64,000 nt of DNA, taken from the NCBI GenBank assembly GCA_964372115.1, contig CAYJPN010000030.1, positions 3,421 to 67,420 on the forward strand. Reading direction: 5' to 3'. Below the pieces are notes generated by a model. That model saw nothing but the letters and a program-made list of their open reading frames with translations. It ran no database searches and was not told the origin of the DNA. This DNA is from CG2-30-36-16 sp964372115. Its GTDB lineage: Bacteria > Bacteroidota > Ignavibacteria > Ignavibacteriales > Ignavibacteriaceae. Positions 34,868-44,646 of this stretch are shown piece by piece. Each line of letters opens with the position of its first letter. Position 1 is the stretch's first letter. The position numbers were made by a program, and so were the translations under genes.

Positions 34868-35311
34868 GTTTATTTATCCACAATCTCAGGGTTACATTTT
34901 TTTAGATTTTTTGAAATTTTCAAAGATTTTACTTCATATATAAAAATGTTATCAACAATTTACCAACATTAAATAACGCCCACTAAACACGTATATAATA
35001 ACAACTTGCCGGGCTTTATTAAAACTATCAACATAACAGTTAAAAAATTAGGGTCTTTTTACCACCCTGAAAAAATGTGAAACGTTTTCACAAAAAAAAG
35101 TTATCCACATCTTGTTAACACATTAGAGCTATTAATAACTTGTGGAAAAAATAGGAAGTAATATGTCTGTGTGCAAATTAAATTTAAAAAAATGTATGAA
35201 AATAAATAATACGGCAATTTTTTTAACAAATAGTTAAAACCAAAGTTAAGTGTCTTGTATATTAGGGCGGCAATAATTATTTTTGCAGTCTTTTTGTATA
35301 GGAGTTAAACA
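34868..35311. other. predicted replication origin (oriC)
   Basis: 444-base gap between divergent dnaA and rpmH. Perfect DnaA boxes TTATCCACA at 34874-34882 and 35101-35109; one-mismatch boxes TTATCAACA at 34949-34957 and, on the other strand, TTTTCCACA at 35151-35159; a weaker CTATCAACA at 35025-35033. There is also a TGTGAAA-CGT-TTTCACA hairpin at about 35076-35092 and long A/T runs (35165-35230). The dnaA/rpmH junction is a classic oriC location. Exact limits and the unwinding element are inferred. Confidence 0.85.
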
Positions 35312-35455
35312 ATGAAAAGAACATATCAGCCGAGTAATCGGAAGAGAAAAAATAAACATGGTTTCCGTGAAAGAATGAAAACCAAAAATGGCAGAAGAGT
35401 TTTAGCGAGCAGACGCGCGAAGGGCAGGAAAAAATTAACGGTTAGCGACGAATAA
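35312..35455 (+). CDS. rpmH: 50S ribosomal protein L34
   Basis: 47 residues, MKRTYQPSNRKRKNKHGFRE then RMKTKNGRRVLASRRAKGRKKL, a textbook L34 with a short acidic C-terminal extension TVSDE. An AGGAG ribosome-binding site precedes the ATG. Opens the rightward rpmH-rnpA-yidD-yidC series next to oriC. Confidence 0.97.
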   Translation: MKRTYQPSNRKRKNKHGFRERMKTKNGRRVLASRRAKGRKKLTVSDE

Positions 35456-35466
35456 TCAGTCGTACC

Positions 35467-35865
35467 GTGAAACGATTTGGTCTTTCTGAACAAGAAAGAA
35501 TAAAAAGCAGGAAAGAACTCGAACAGATTTATTCTTCCGGCAAAAATCTGGTTTCATTTGATAAAAAATTAAAAGCTGTGTTTACAACCGAAAAAAACAG
35601 CCTTGAACCGGGAGTTAAAATGGCAGCCGCCGTTTCTCGCAAGGCTGGTATTGCCGTGTGGCGCAACAGATTTAAAAGACTTATAAAAGAATCTTATCGA
35701 TTGAATAAATACCTGCTAATAGATGTTGCTGAAAAAGACAAATATAATATTAGAATAGTTTTTTCTCCCTATCTGCTCAATCAAAAGTATAATAGAATAA
35801 TTGAACTGAAAGACATTTTGCCTGCTGTTGTAGACGTAATTACGAAAGTGAAGAACAGTCTATAA
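35467..35865 (+). CDS. rnpA: ribonuclease P protein component
   Basis: 132 residues from a GTG start, 11 bases after the rpmH stop. The RNR-type motif is present as AVWRNRFKRLIKESYRLN, and the N-terminal F-x-x-x-Y-x-x-G pattern (LEQIYSSGK) binds the 5' leader of pre-tRNA. Assists the catalytic RNase P RNA. Its stop overlaps the yidD start by one base (TAATG). Confidence 0.93.
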   Translation: MKRFGLSEQERIKSRKELEQIYSSGKNLVSFDKKLKAVFTTEKNSLEPGVKMAAAVSRKAGIAVWRNRFKRLIKESYRLNKYLLIDVAEKDKYNIRIVFSPYLLNQKYNRIIELKDILPAVVDVITKVKNSL

Positions 35866-36074
35866 TGCGGAAAATTTTTATTTTTTTTATTAGAGGATAC
35901 CAAAAATTCGTATCGCCGCTTTTTCCGCCATCCTGCCGATTTTATCCGACTTGTTCCGAATACGCTGTGCAGGCATATAGTAAATATGGCGTAATTAAAG
36001 GAACAATAAAATCTATTTGGAGAATACTGCGCTGTAACCCCTGGAATAAGGGCGGTATTGATCCTCTAACATAA
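35865..36074 (+). CDS. yidD: membrane protein insertion efficiency factor YidD
   Basis: 69 residues with the full family pattern: YQKFVSPLFPPSCRFYPTCS followed by YAVQAYSKYG and a C-terminal RCNPWNKGGIDPL. The three conserved cysteines are kept. A small amphipathic inner-membrane-associated protein aiding YidC. Overlaps rnpA and is 19 bases before yidC. Confidence 0.95.
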   Translation: MRKIFIFFIRGYQKFVSPLFPPSCRFYPTCSEYAVQAYSKYGVIKGTIKSIWRILRCNPWNKGGIDPLT

Positions 36075-36093
36075 ATATAACCGGAAGATACTA

Positions 36094-37950
36094 ATGGATA
36101 AACAAACAACAATCGGATTTATTTTAATAGGTGCAATTTTAATTTTTTGGCTTTATTCCAATGCGCCCGAACCTCAAAAAACTTTACCCGGCTCTAAAGA
36201 TTCAACAATTGTTACTCCAGTTGACTCTTCCGCGATTGTAAAAAAAGAAGATAAAAAAAACGAACCGGAAGTTATCAGCGATTCCGTTTCGATGGGAAAA
36301 TATTTCTCCCCCTCTAAGGAAACCGAAAAAATAATAACGATAGAAACAGATGTATCTAAAATTGAATTTACAACTAAGGGCGGCAGTTTAAGAAAGGCAT
36401 TTCTCAAAAAGTTTAATAATTGGTATTCCCTCGGCAAAGAAGATGCCGATGAAACAAACTATGTTCAACTGATAAACTATAAAGACGGCAGTTCATACAA
36501 TCTTGCCTTTGTTTCTTCCGATGGAAAAGCAATTAATACACAAAGTTTACAATTTAACAGCAGCTTAGATAAATCATACTACCGCGTGGATGCAAAAGAT
36601 TCCATAACAATTTCATTTACTTTTACCAGCGGCGACAATAAACAAATAAAAAAGGATTATACACTTTACGGAAGCAAGTATGGTATAAATTCAAATATCG
36701 AACTTATCAATATGAATAATTTGATAAGCAACAATTCTTTCGATCTTGTTTGGGGCAACGGTTTACGGTTTGTTGAAAAAAATTCTGTTGATGAAGCCAA
36801 TTACTCAAACGCAAGCGTTTATTATGGCGATGAAGAAGTTATAGTTGATGCCACGGATGCCGAAAAAACACACGAAGATTTTAACGGTCGTGTTGAATGG
36901 ATGGCGGTTCGAAATAAATATTTTGCCGCCATTGTGGTTCCGAACGATCCCGCATCGGTTGAAGGAGCTTATATTGAAGGTTACAATCAAAAATTTCCGG
37001 ACGGCGGCATTCGCGAACATTACAGTACCAGGTTAACTATACCATTTAAAAATTCAAACTACGAAAAAAAATCATTTCTCCTTTATGTAGGTCCTGTTGA
37101 TTATAATATAATGGAATCCTACGGGCATAATTTAATAAAAATAGTAAACTTCGGCAGTTTCTTCGGTTTAACATTTGTTGTGCGCCCCATTGCCGAGTAT
37201 GTGCTTCTCCCGTTATTTAATTTTCTGCATATGTTTATACCCAATTACGGTTTTGTAATTATCATCTTTTCACTAATAATAAAGTTTGTTTTGTACCCTC
37301 TTACAAAAACAAGCTTTCAATCGATGAAAAAAATGCAGCTTCTTCAGCCGAAGATTGCCGAAATAAAAGAAAAGTATAAAGACGATGCGCAGAAGACAAA
37401 CCAGGAAACAATGAAACTTTATTCTACCTACGGAGTAAATCCCGCGGGCGGATGTTTACCGCTTTTATTACAGATGCCTATTTTTATTGCGTTATGGGGG
37501 CTTTTCCAATCGGCGATAGAACTAAGACAGCAGCCATTCATTTTCTGGATTCATGATTTATCTGTACCGGATACTATTTACAATCTTGGATTTAGGTTTC
37601 CGTTGTTTGGCATTAGCGCTATCAGCGGTTTGGCTCTGCTAATGGGCGTTACAACCTTTATTCAACAGAAACAAAGTGTTAAAGATCCGAAACAACAGGC
37701 GCTTGTTTATGTAATGCCGGTAATGCTTACACTTCTGTTTATGAGTTTTCCATCGGGCTTAAACTTATATTACTTTATGTTTAACCTGTTTACAATTTTA
37801 CAGCAGTACTACATAAACCATACACACAGAGACATGGAACTTGTTCCGGTTAAAGAAGGCAAGCAGAAAAAAGGATTTATGCAGCGAATGATGGAAGCTG
37901 CGGATCAAAACGCGAAAACACAAAAACAACTACCGCGTAAAAAGAAATAA
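36094..37950 (+). CDS. yidC: membrane protein insertase YidC
   Basis: 618 residues. An N-terminal membrane anchor (residues 5-22) as in Gram-negative YidC, a large periplasmic beta domain (about 60-350), and the conserved C-terminal core with five membrane segments, starting LPLFNFLHMFIPNYGFVIII and including the NPAGGCLPLLLQMPIFIALW segment, then a basic C-terminal tail that can contact ribosomes. Inserts membrane proteins alone or with SecYEG. Confidence 0.96.
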   Translation: MDKQTTIGFILIGAILIFWLYSNAPEPQKTLPGSKDSTIVTPVDSSAIVKKEDKKNEPEVISDSVSMGKYFSPSKETEKIITIETDVSKIEFTTKGGSLRKAFLKKFNNWYSLGKEDADETNYVQLINYKDGSSYNLAFVSSDGKAINTQSLQFNSSLDKSYYRVDAKDSITISFTFTSGDNKQIKKDYTLYGSKYGINSNIELINMNNLISNNSFDLVWGNGLRFVEKNSVDEANYSNASVYYGDEEVIVDATDAEKTHEDFNGRVEWMAVRNKYFAAIVVPNDPASVEGAYIEGYNQKFPDGGIREHYSTRLTIPFKNSNYEKKSFLLYVGPVDYNIMESYGHNLIKIVNFGSFFGLTFVVRPIAEYVLLPLFNFLHMFIPNYGFVIIIFSLIIKFVLYPLTKTSFQSMKKMQLLQPKIAEIKEKYKDDAQKTNQETMKLYSTYGVNPAGGCLPLLLQMPIFIALWGLFQSAIELRQQPFIFWIHDLSVPDTIYNLGFRFPLFGISAISGLALLMGVTTFIQQKQSVKDPKQQALVYVMPVMLTLLFMSFPSGLNLYYFMFNLFTILQQYYINHTHRDMELVPVKEGKQKKGFMQRMMEAADQNAKTQKQLPRKKK

Positions 37951-37973
37951 TTCTTTTGTTCGTTCATTTTTTA

Positions 37974-38010
37974 AGCCTTCGAAATTTTGTAATTTTGAAG
38001 GCTAAATTTT
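37974..38010 (+). terminator. possible terminator after yidC
   Basis: AGCCTTC (37974-37980) and GAAGGCT (37997-38003) with an AAATT/AATTT extension inside, followed by AAATTTT. Placement between yidC and the next gene suits termination; the T-run is short. Confidence 0.45.
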
Positions 38011-38017
38011 ATATCAG

Positions 38018-40732
38018 ATGAATAAAACTTTCAAAATAATATTTTTACTTTTTGTATTCGTCTACTTCTCAAGCCTTTCGTTTGCTCAGGCTACTAAAAT
38101 AATTTCCCTCAAATACAAAACCCGACAATTGCCATTCGGCTTAATTCAAAAAATTGCGGAACCGCTGCCGGTGGTAGCTATTGCTCTAAGCGGAGGCGGC
38201 GCAAGAGGTCTTGCACAAATAGGGGTATTAAAAGCTCTTGAAGAAGCAGGCGTTACACCGGATATTATTATTGGTACAAGCATGGGAAGCATTGTCGGCG
38301 GGTTATATGCGTCCGGTTATAGCATTCACGATCTTGATTCGATAGCCGTTAATACCGAGTGGGATAAACTACTTACACTAAGTAAAGAAATTGAGCGGCG
38401 AGAATTATTCATCGATCAAAAAGTTACGGAGGATAAAGCGGTTTTTGCTCTTCGATTAGACGGACTAAAGCCGATACTACCCACTTCTATAAATGATGGT
38501 CAAAAACTTTCGAACCATCTTAATCTTCTTACATTTCAAGCGCCATTGCACACTAAAAATAATTTTGATGATTTAAAAGTTAAATACCGCGCGGTTTGTA
38601 CTGATTTAATTTCAGGCGAGCAGGTAGTAATTAGTCAGGGTTCGTTAAGTCAGGCGATGAGGGCAAGTTCAAGTGTTTCGTTTTTCCTTTCACCGGTACG
38701 AATGGACAGCCTGTTGCTTGTTGACGGCGGATTAGTAGCAAATATACCGGTTCGTATTGCGTCGGAAGAGGGCGGCACATATTTAATTGCAGTTAATACT
38801 ACGAGTCCGTTAAACGATGCTGAAGATTTGGACCTGCCATGGGTGGTCGCCGACCAAATCGTCAGCATTCCGATGAAGTTATTAAACGAAAGGCAGCTTA
38901 ATTACGCCGATGCAATAATATCACCAGAGCTTAAAAGTTTTAAATCCAATGATTTTACAAGAATTGATTCATTAATTGAATCTGGATATTTAGAAACAAC
39001 ACCGGTGGCTAATAAAATTAAAGCATCGCTCGATTCAATGTTCAGGTACAATATAACCGGAAAGGAATATTTTATTCCCAACGTAATTTCAACCGGAAAA
39101 GAAAAATCATTCGAAAGAATATTTATAGATAAGTACGTACGGATGGATTCGGTATCGAATCATGTAATTACTTTTGATATGTGTAAAATTTTTGAAACCG
39201 GCGATTATCGTTCGATGAATGCAAAAATTGAAAAATACCGGGACTATTCAACTGTTGAATTTATATATGAAGAAAATCCAAAAGTAAATGCCGTTTCAAT
39301 TGAAGGGATAAGTGTTATTAATCCTTCTTACATCTATAAAATTGCATCTACATTAACCGGCAAACCGTACAATCCAAAGCGCACATCGGATGCGTTAATA
39401 AAAATGCTGGACTATTATAGGGCTATGGGGTACTCGTTAGCAGAAATTAAATCAATAAAATTTGATGAGGAAAACGGCGAACTAAATATTAGTTTCACCG
39501 AGGGACTAATTGATCAACTGAAAATAGAGGGAAACGAAAACACAAATCAAAATGTAATTAGTCGAGAATTCCCGATAAAAACCGGGGATTATTTTGTTTA
39601 CAAAAATGTTGAGGAAGGGCTCCGAAATTTGCGCAGTACAAATCTTTTTGAAGATATTGTATTAACCGTGCAACGCATAGATGGAAAAAATATTTTAATA
39701 TTAAAAGTAGCCGAAAAAGTATCGAGTTTGTTTCGGATCGGATTTCGAGTTGATAACGAAAGACGTGTGCAGTTAAACCTTGATATTCGCAACGAAAATC
39801 TTTTTGGAACCGGCACCGAACTCGGCGTTATACTATTGGGCGGAACAAGAAACCGTTCATATTTTATAGAACACAAATCTAACCGTATTTTTAGTACATA
39901 TTTAACATATAAAATAAACGCTTTTTACAAACTTAATGACGTTTATCTTTACCAGGATGATCCAAGCACGGATATTCATAGTTTTTCGAGATCGCAAATA
40001 GGAGAGTACAGACAAGTATTTTACGGCACATCAATTTCGCTTGGCGCCAATGTTGAAAAATTAGGAAATTTAATTTTTACCGGTAAATACCAGTACGACG
40101 AAATAAAAAACAAACAGGGTCTTTTAGCGGATCCGTATAACACAAGAATTGTGAGCCTAAAAATAAGTTCAACAGTTGATACACAGGATAAATATCCATA
40201 CCCGGAAAACGGAGTTTATGTAAAAGGGGTTTACGAAACAGCACAGACTATTCTTGGCGGCGACATTGGTTACACAAACGTTTCTTTTTTGTATAAAAGT
40301 TATTTTACCTTGGGCCGGGGTCATACGGTTGCCCCGAAGTTTTTGGTTGGTTTTGCGGACAAAACTCTGCCGCTAAGCGAACAGTATTCACTCGGGGGAC
40401 AAGAATCATTTTTCGGTTTACGCGAAAATGAATTTAGAGGGCGACAAATATTTTTAGTTTCGCTTGAGTACCGATATAAAATTCCGTTTCTAATATTTTT
40501 TGATACTTACATTATGCTTCGATACGATCTTGGTTCGATATGGAACGTGCAGGAGCAGATACGCTTTAAAGATTTAAGACATGGTATCGGTGGTATGCTT
40601 TCATTCGATACACCGGTTGGTCCAGCGGATTTTTCAATTGGACGCAGCTTTTTGTTGTTAAAAAACCTCCCCAAAAATCCGATTAGCTGGGGTGAGTTGC
40701 AGTTTTATTTTTCAATTGGTTATTATTTTTAA
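38018..40732 (+). CDS. patatin-like phospholipase fused to POTRA and outer-membrane barrel (PlpD-like)
   Basis: 904 residues with a Sec signal peptide (1-23). The patatin domain (about 50-340) has the oxyanion loop GGGARG, nucleophile S88 in GTSMGS and catalytic D236 in DGG. It is followed by a POTRA-like region (about 405-560, with IEGNENTNQNVISREFPIKTG-type strand) and an Omp85-type 16-strand barrel ending in a final aromatic strand YFSIGYYF. This is the architecture of PlpD, a type Vd autotransporter whose lipase is displayed or released. Substrate and whether the lipase is cleaved are unknown. Confidence 0.88.
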   Translation: MNKTFKIIFLLFVFVYFSSLSFAQATKIISLKYKTRQLPFGLIQKIAEPLPVVAIALSGGGARGLAQIGVLKALEEAGVTPDIIIGTSMGSIVGGLYASGYSIHDLDSIAVNTEWDKLLTLSKEIERRELFIDQKVTEDKAVFALRLDGLKPILPTSINDGQKLSNHLNLLTFQAPLHTKNNFDDLKVKYRAVCTDLISGEQVVISQGSLSQAMRASSSVSFFLSPVRMDSLLLVDGGLVANIPVRIASEEGGTYLIAVNTTSPLNDAEDLDLPWVVADQIVSIPMKLLNERQLNYADAIISPELKSFKSNDFTRIDSLIESGYLETTPVANKIKASLDSMFRYNITGKEYFIPNVISTGKEKSFERIFIDKYVRMDSVSNHVITFDMCKIFETGDYRSMNAKIEKYRDYSTVEFIYEENPKVNAVSIEGISVINPSYIYKIASTLTGKPYNPKRTSDALIKMLDYYRAMGYSLAEIKSIKFDEENGELNISFTEGLIDQLKIEGNENTNQNVISREFPIKTGDYFVYKNVEEGLRNLRSTNLFEDIVLTVQRIDGKNILILKVAEKVSSLFRIGFRVDNERRVQLNLDIRNENLFGTGTELGVILLGGTRNRSYFIEHKSNRIFSTYLTYKINAFYKLNDVYLYQDDPSTDIHSFSRSQIGEYRQVFYGTSISLGANVEKLGNLIFTGKYQYDEIKNKQGLLADPYNTRIVSLKISSTVDTQDKYPYPENGVYVKGVYETAQTILGGDIGYTNVSFLYKSYFTLGRGHTVAPKFLVGFADKTLPLSEQYSLGGQESFFGLRENEFRGRQIFLVSLEYRYKIPFLIFFDTYIMLRYDLGSIWNVQEQIRFKDLRHGIGGMLSFDTPVGPADFSIGRSFLLLKNLPKNPISWGELQFYFSIGYYF

Positions 40733-41226
40733 TCATCCAAAAGAAGTTTTATTAAATTAGCTTTTGTAAAAGCCGGCAAATCCTGCTCGAACTCAACGGT
40801 TTCATTTTTGTCCCACTCCCTTTTTGGAGAAAAAATATAAGAGTGTTTGTCAATGCGGGCAACTCGGCTGTCTATTAATTTTTTTTGCGAATCGAATACA
40901 CCGAAAAAAATAAAAACCGGCAAGTTTAATTTTTGCTGCCATTGTTTGTATGCCATAAACGCTCGTTTGTTTATCAGCCAAACGGGTTTTTGTTTCCCCT
41001 TCCAATCGAGAAGCGCTTTTTTGTTTTTGTACGATATTATTACATCCGGTTTATCTTCCCCTTTTTCCCATACGCGTTCATATCGTTTATCTTCGCCATA
41101 GTTTTTAAAATCAAAACCCCATTGTATTAAAATATTTTTTCCAACATTCTCGGCAAGGTCGTGAAGTTTATAATTGCTTCTAAAGCTTTCTTTATCTTTA
41201 TGCGGGTTAAAATTTAGTTCTTCCAT
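40729..41226 (-). CDS. uncharacterised protein with nuclease-fold-like core
   Basis: 165 residues, family not recognised. Residues about 55-85 read PDVIISYKNKKALLDWKGKQ, a D-(X)n-(D/E)-x-K spacing (here D...LDWKGK) seen in PD-(D/E)xK nucleases and nuclease-like folds, preceded by a helix and followed by a hydrophobic strand (PVFIFFGVF). It may therefore be a degenerate or active nuclease; this is a motif-level guess. Its start overlaps the glgA stop by one base, so it is cotranslated with glycogen synthase, and it ends convergent with the patatin gene, overlapping by 4 bases. Confidence 0.6.
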   Translation of the reverse strand: MEELNFNPHKDKESFRSNYKLHDLAENVGKNILIQWGFDFKNYGEDKRYERVWEKGEDKPDVIISYKNKKALLDWKGKQKPVWLINKRAFMAYKQWQQKLNLPVFIFFGVFDSQKKLIDSRVARIDKHSYIFSPKREWDKNETVEFEQDLPAFTKANLIKLLLDD

Positions 41227-42701
41227 TACAATAAAGTTCTCTTTTTTATAGCGAGTTCATAAAGCTGTTTATATTTTTTCGCACTGTTTTCCCACGAAAA
41301 ATCTTGTGCCATGCCATTCATCTGTATTGTTTTCCAGAAGGGTTTATTTTGAAATGTTCCAACGGCTCTTTCAACGGTTTTAAACAGTGCATAACTTGTG
41401 TAATCTTCAAATAGAAATCCGGTTCCGGTTTCTTCACCATTGAACTTATTTTGATCCCAGTCCTGCACAGTATCCGCAAGACCTCCGGTTTTTCTAACAA
41501 TAGGAACTGTGCCGTAACGAAGGCTATAAATTTGATTAAGCCCGCATGGTTCGTAATGGGAGGGCATTAAGAACATGTCTGAGCCGGCTTCAATTATATG
41601 TGAAAGCTCATTATTAAAACCGATATATATGCTGACTTTTTCAGGATATTTTTCTGAAAGCGAGCGGAATATTTTTTCATATTTTTCCTCCCCGTTTCCC
41701 AGCACAGCCCAATGAGCATTTAATTGAATTAGGTTTTCGGCGGCTTCCGCAAAAATATCATATCCTTTTTGAACTACCATGCGCGAAACTATGCCTATCA
41801 GCGGAACATTTTCATTAAAAGAGAGTCCAAGATTTTTTGTTATATATTTTTTATTTAACAGTTTGCCGGCAAGATCATTCTGCGAAAAATTATAAGGAAT
41901 GAGAGGATCGTTTTCAGGGTTCCATTCAGAATAATCAACACCGTTTAATATTCCGTATAAATCTGTCTGCCGTGAACGTAAAACCGCATCAAGCCCGGCG
42001 CCGTATTCCGGTGTTAAAATTTCTTTTGAATAAGTTTTACTCACTGTGCTTATCAAATCGGAAAACATTAATCCTGTTTTCATAAAAGAAATATCACCAT
42101 AATATTCAACGGGCCCATTTTTGTAATAATGTTGTGCGCTGATTTCGGCTTTAAATCTAGTATCATTACCGAACCGACCCTGGTAACCGATATTATGTAT
42201 GGTAAATAAAGTAGCAATATTTTTTAATCTTTTATCCCAACTGTAATTATCTTTTAACAGAAGCGGCAGCAGCCCGGTTTGCCAGTCGTTACAGTGAATT
42301 AAATCCGGAATCCAATCGAGTCGTTGGAGCGTTTCTATAACGGCTTTATTAAAGAGGATGAACCGTTCATCTTCGTCTATATCATTTGTATAAAGATGAC
42401 CGCGGAAAAAAAAGTGGGGGCAGTCAATAAAGTTGACTTCAACATTTGAGTCCGGAAGTTTAGCTTGATGGAGATGAACAGAGCGGATGTGCCCTGCAAC
42501 GCGGATCGGCATTTCACCAATTTTCCAATTATACTTTAGTTGATGTTTTACTTCATCAATATTAAAATATTTGGGCATAAAAAGTTTTACTTCGCAGCCT
42601 ATTTTTTCAAGCGCTTTTGGAAGTGAACCGGCAACATCTGCCAAACCACCGGTTTTGGCATATGGAACAGCTTCTGAAGATACAAATGCAATTTTCATCA
42701 T
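41226..42701 (-). CDS. glgA: glycogen synthase (ADP-glucose type)
   Basis: 491 residues, GT5 family GT-B fold. The N-terminal K16-TGGLADV motif binds ADP-glucose, and the C-terminal half has GIVSRMVVQKGYD, the E-x7-E region SHYEPCGLNQ and RKTGGLADTV. Makes alpha-1,4-glucan from ADP-glucose. An upstream in-frame methionine gives MMKIAFVSSE; either of the two first codons may be used. The partial amylase at the left edge is the only other glucan gene seen. Confidence 0.95.
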   Translation of the reverse strand: MMKIAFVSSEAVPYAKTGGLADVAGSLPKALEKIGCEVKLFMPKYFNIDEVKHQLKYNWKIGEMPIRVAGHIRSVHLHQAKLPDSNVEVNFIDCPHFFFRGHLYTNDIDEDERFILFNKAVIETLQRLDWIPDLIHCNDWQTGLLPLLLKDNYSWDKRLKNIATLFTIHNIGYQGRFGNDTRFKAEISAQHYYKNGPVEYYGDISFMKTGLMFSDLISTVSKTYSKEILTPEYGAGLDAVLRSRQTDLYGILNGVDYSEWNPENDPLIPYNFSQNDLAGKLLNKKYITKNLGLSFNENVPLIGIVSRMVVQKGYDIFAEAAENLIQLNAHWAVLGNGEEKYEKIFRSLSEKYPEKVSIYIGFNNELSHIIEAGSDMFLMPSHYEPCGLNQIYSLRYGTVPIVRKTGGLADTVQDWDQNKFNGEETGTGFLFEDYTSYALFKTVERAVGTFQNKPFWKTIQMNGMAQDFSWENSAKKYKQLYELAIKKRTLL

Positions 42702-42947
42702 CTAAAATTAAGTTTGAGAATTATCCACCGCATGTTAAAATAATATTATATTATTGTGTATACAAATCCAAGCTCCAAAGTTTGTTTCATTTGTGCCGCA
42801 GCAAATTGATTCATTTTCAGTTTTTAAAGTAAGAATTGTAAATACAGTTGCAATTTTAGTAAATGATTTTATAAGATTGAATAGGAAGAAAAATAAAAGA
42901 AAAAATACTGCGGGATATCAAGTATAAATTTAGCTGGGTGAAAATAA

Positions 42948-42977
42948 TCTCTCCTGCCTGTAAGCAGGCAGGAGAGA
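42948..42977. terminator. 13-bp hairpin downstream of the OmpA gene
   Basis: TCTCTCCTGCCTG-taag-CAGGCAGGAGAGA is a perfect 13-bp stem with a 4-base loop, 15 bases beyond the leftward OmpA stop, and reads into ATTATTTT leftward. Good terminator geometry, though CCTGCCTG...CAGGCAGG hairpins are also frequent dispersed repeats. Confidence 0.6.
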
Positions 42978-42991
42978 ACAAAACAGATGTT

Positions 42992-44428
42992 TTATTTTTT
43001 AATTTGTTTTATTTCAACTCTTCTATTTAATTTTCGCTGTTCTTCTGTTTTATTAGAAGCAACAGGATTTGCTTCACCGTAGAAACTTGAAGAAATTCTT
43101 TCCTTTGCTATACCATTTTTTACAAAGTAAGCCTCAACCGTTTTTGCACGATTTTCAGATAACTTCAAATTGTATTCGATTGAGCCAAGATCATCGGCAT
43201 ATCCGCGGAGTTCAAAATTTACTTTCGGATTTGCTTTTAGTTTTTCAACGCCGGTATCAAGAATTGTAAGAGCTTCTTTTGTTAACTTATAGCTGTCAAA
43301 ATCAAAAAGTACGCTTCCAAGTTCAACAACAACTTCTTTAACAACCTTTACTTCTTCTTTTACAACAGGAACATCATCTTTAGGATTTAAAGGATCGGTG
43401 CCCCTTGTAACTTCTTTTCCGTCGTTAACAGTCCCGCCGTCGGTATCTACTTTGAGGGGGTTCGTTTTGTAATTATTTACTTCGTCACCGTCATTTAATC
43501 CGTCACCATCCGTATCCACATTAAGAGGATCGGTTTTGTAATTGTTTACTTCGTCACCGTCATTAAGTCCATCGCCATCGGTGTCGACTTTTAACGGATT
43601 TGTTTTATAGGTATTTACTTCTTCGCCATCCTTTAATCCGTCATTATCCGAATCAGGATTAAGTGGGCTTGTAGTATATTTATTTACTTCCATACCGTCA
43701 TTTAAACCATCGCCGTCTGTATCGGGATTATTCGGATCGGTACCGAGCTCTGTTTCATAGCTGTCCAATAATCCATCGCCGTCCGTATCTACATTTCCGG
43801 GTTGAATGAATGTTAAACCAACACCAAGATTAAAATAACCATCATTAGGTGTATTCGGTTCGTTGTAGTAATTTAAATTTTCTGTGAGTGAATATGCGAA
43901 GCCGGCATTTAATTCAAAAAGAATTTTTTCTGTTAGTTTAAATTGAGCGCCAAAGCCTACCGGAAAAATACCTGTCCATCCACGTTCTTCAACAGCAACC
44001 TGGGGCCACTGAGCAGATTGCGAAAATGGTTTATCGGTAACAGAATAGTGCATTGCGCCGGCGCCCAAATAAATAAACGGGTTCCATTTAGTACTATTCG
44101 GCGCCAAACTAACGAGTAACCTTAAATCGATAGGGGCAATTGTGGTTTTATATTCATCCGAGCTAAAATCTTTTCCATTATACGTTCCGTAACCGAATCC
44201 AAGCTCAGCCTGAAAACCCTTGGCAATATCGGCTCTTAAAAATCCTCTTCCTAAAAATGAGGGGGAGTAAGAATCCATTTTATTCACATAAAAGAATTCT
44301 TCGCTGGCAACGAGACCGTTAATTTGTAAACCGGCTTTTAAACCTTTTGAACCAAACTGGGCAAAAGCAGTATTGCCGAGAAGCAAGAGGCTTAAAAATA
44401 TTAAAAAAGTAATTTGTTTTTTGTTCAT
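42992..44428 (-). CDS. OmpA-family protein with thrombospondin type 3 calcium repeats
   Basis: 478 residues. Signal peptide (1-23, ending AFA), an outer-membrane beta barrel-like N-terminal domain (about 24-215), then about seven DTDGDGLNDGDE-type repeats (215-350) that bind calcium, then an OmpA C-terminal peptidoglycan-binding domain (about 365-478, with the LRGYADDLGS and LSENRAKTVEAYF motif). The repeat DNA is near-identical over several units (about 43430-43610), so copy number may vary. Anchors the outer membrane to the cell wall. Confidence 0.92.
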   Translation of the reverse strand: MNKKQITFLIFLSLLLLGNTAFAQFGSKGLKAGLQINGLVASEEFFYVNKMDSYSPSFLGRGFLRADIAKGFQAELGFGYGTYNGKDFSSDEYKTTIAPIDLRLLVSLAPNSTKWNPFIYLGAGAMHYSVTDKPFSQSAQWPQVAVEERGWTGIFPVGFGAQFKLTEKILFELNAGFAYSLTENLNYYNEPNTPNDGYFNLGVGLTFIQPGNVDTDGDGLLDSYETELGTDPNNPDTDGDGLNDGMEVNKYTTSPLNPDSDNDGLKDGEEVNTYKTNPLKVDTDGDGLNDGDEVNNYKTDPLNVDTDGDGLNDGDEVNNYKTNPLKVDTDGGTVNDGKEVTRGTDPLNPKDDVPVVKEEVKVVKEVVVELGSVLFDFDSYKLTKEALTILDTGVEKLKANPKVNFELRGYADDLGSIEYNLKLSENRAKTVEAYFVKNGIAKERISSSFYGEANPVASNKTEEQRKLNRRVEIKQIKK

Positions 44429-44646
44429 AGAACCATTCCTTTGTATTTATTATAGTAAATATCTTTTTCATATAATGAAAAAGTTCATCGAATATTCCTA
44501 CAAAACGTTTTTTTTGGATGATTTTTTAATCAAAATCAAAATCAGTAACCAAAAATAAAAGATATTTCCAAAACATATATTTAAAAAAGAACAAAGAGTG
44601 TTTGGAGACACAAAGATTTTTAATAATTGAAACCGCTCCTTTAAAA

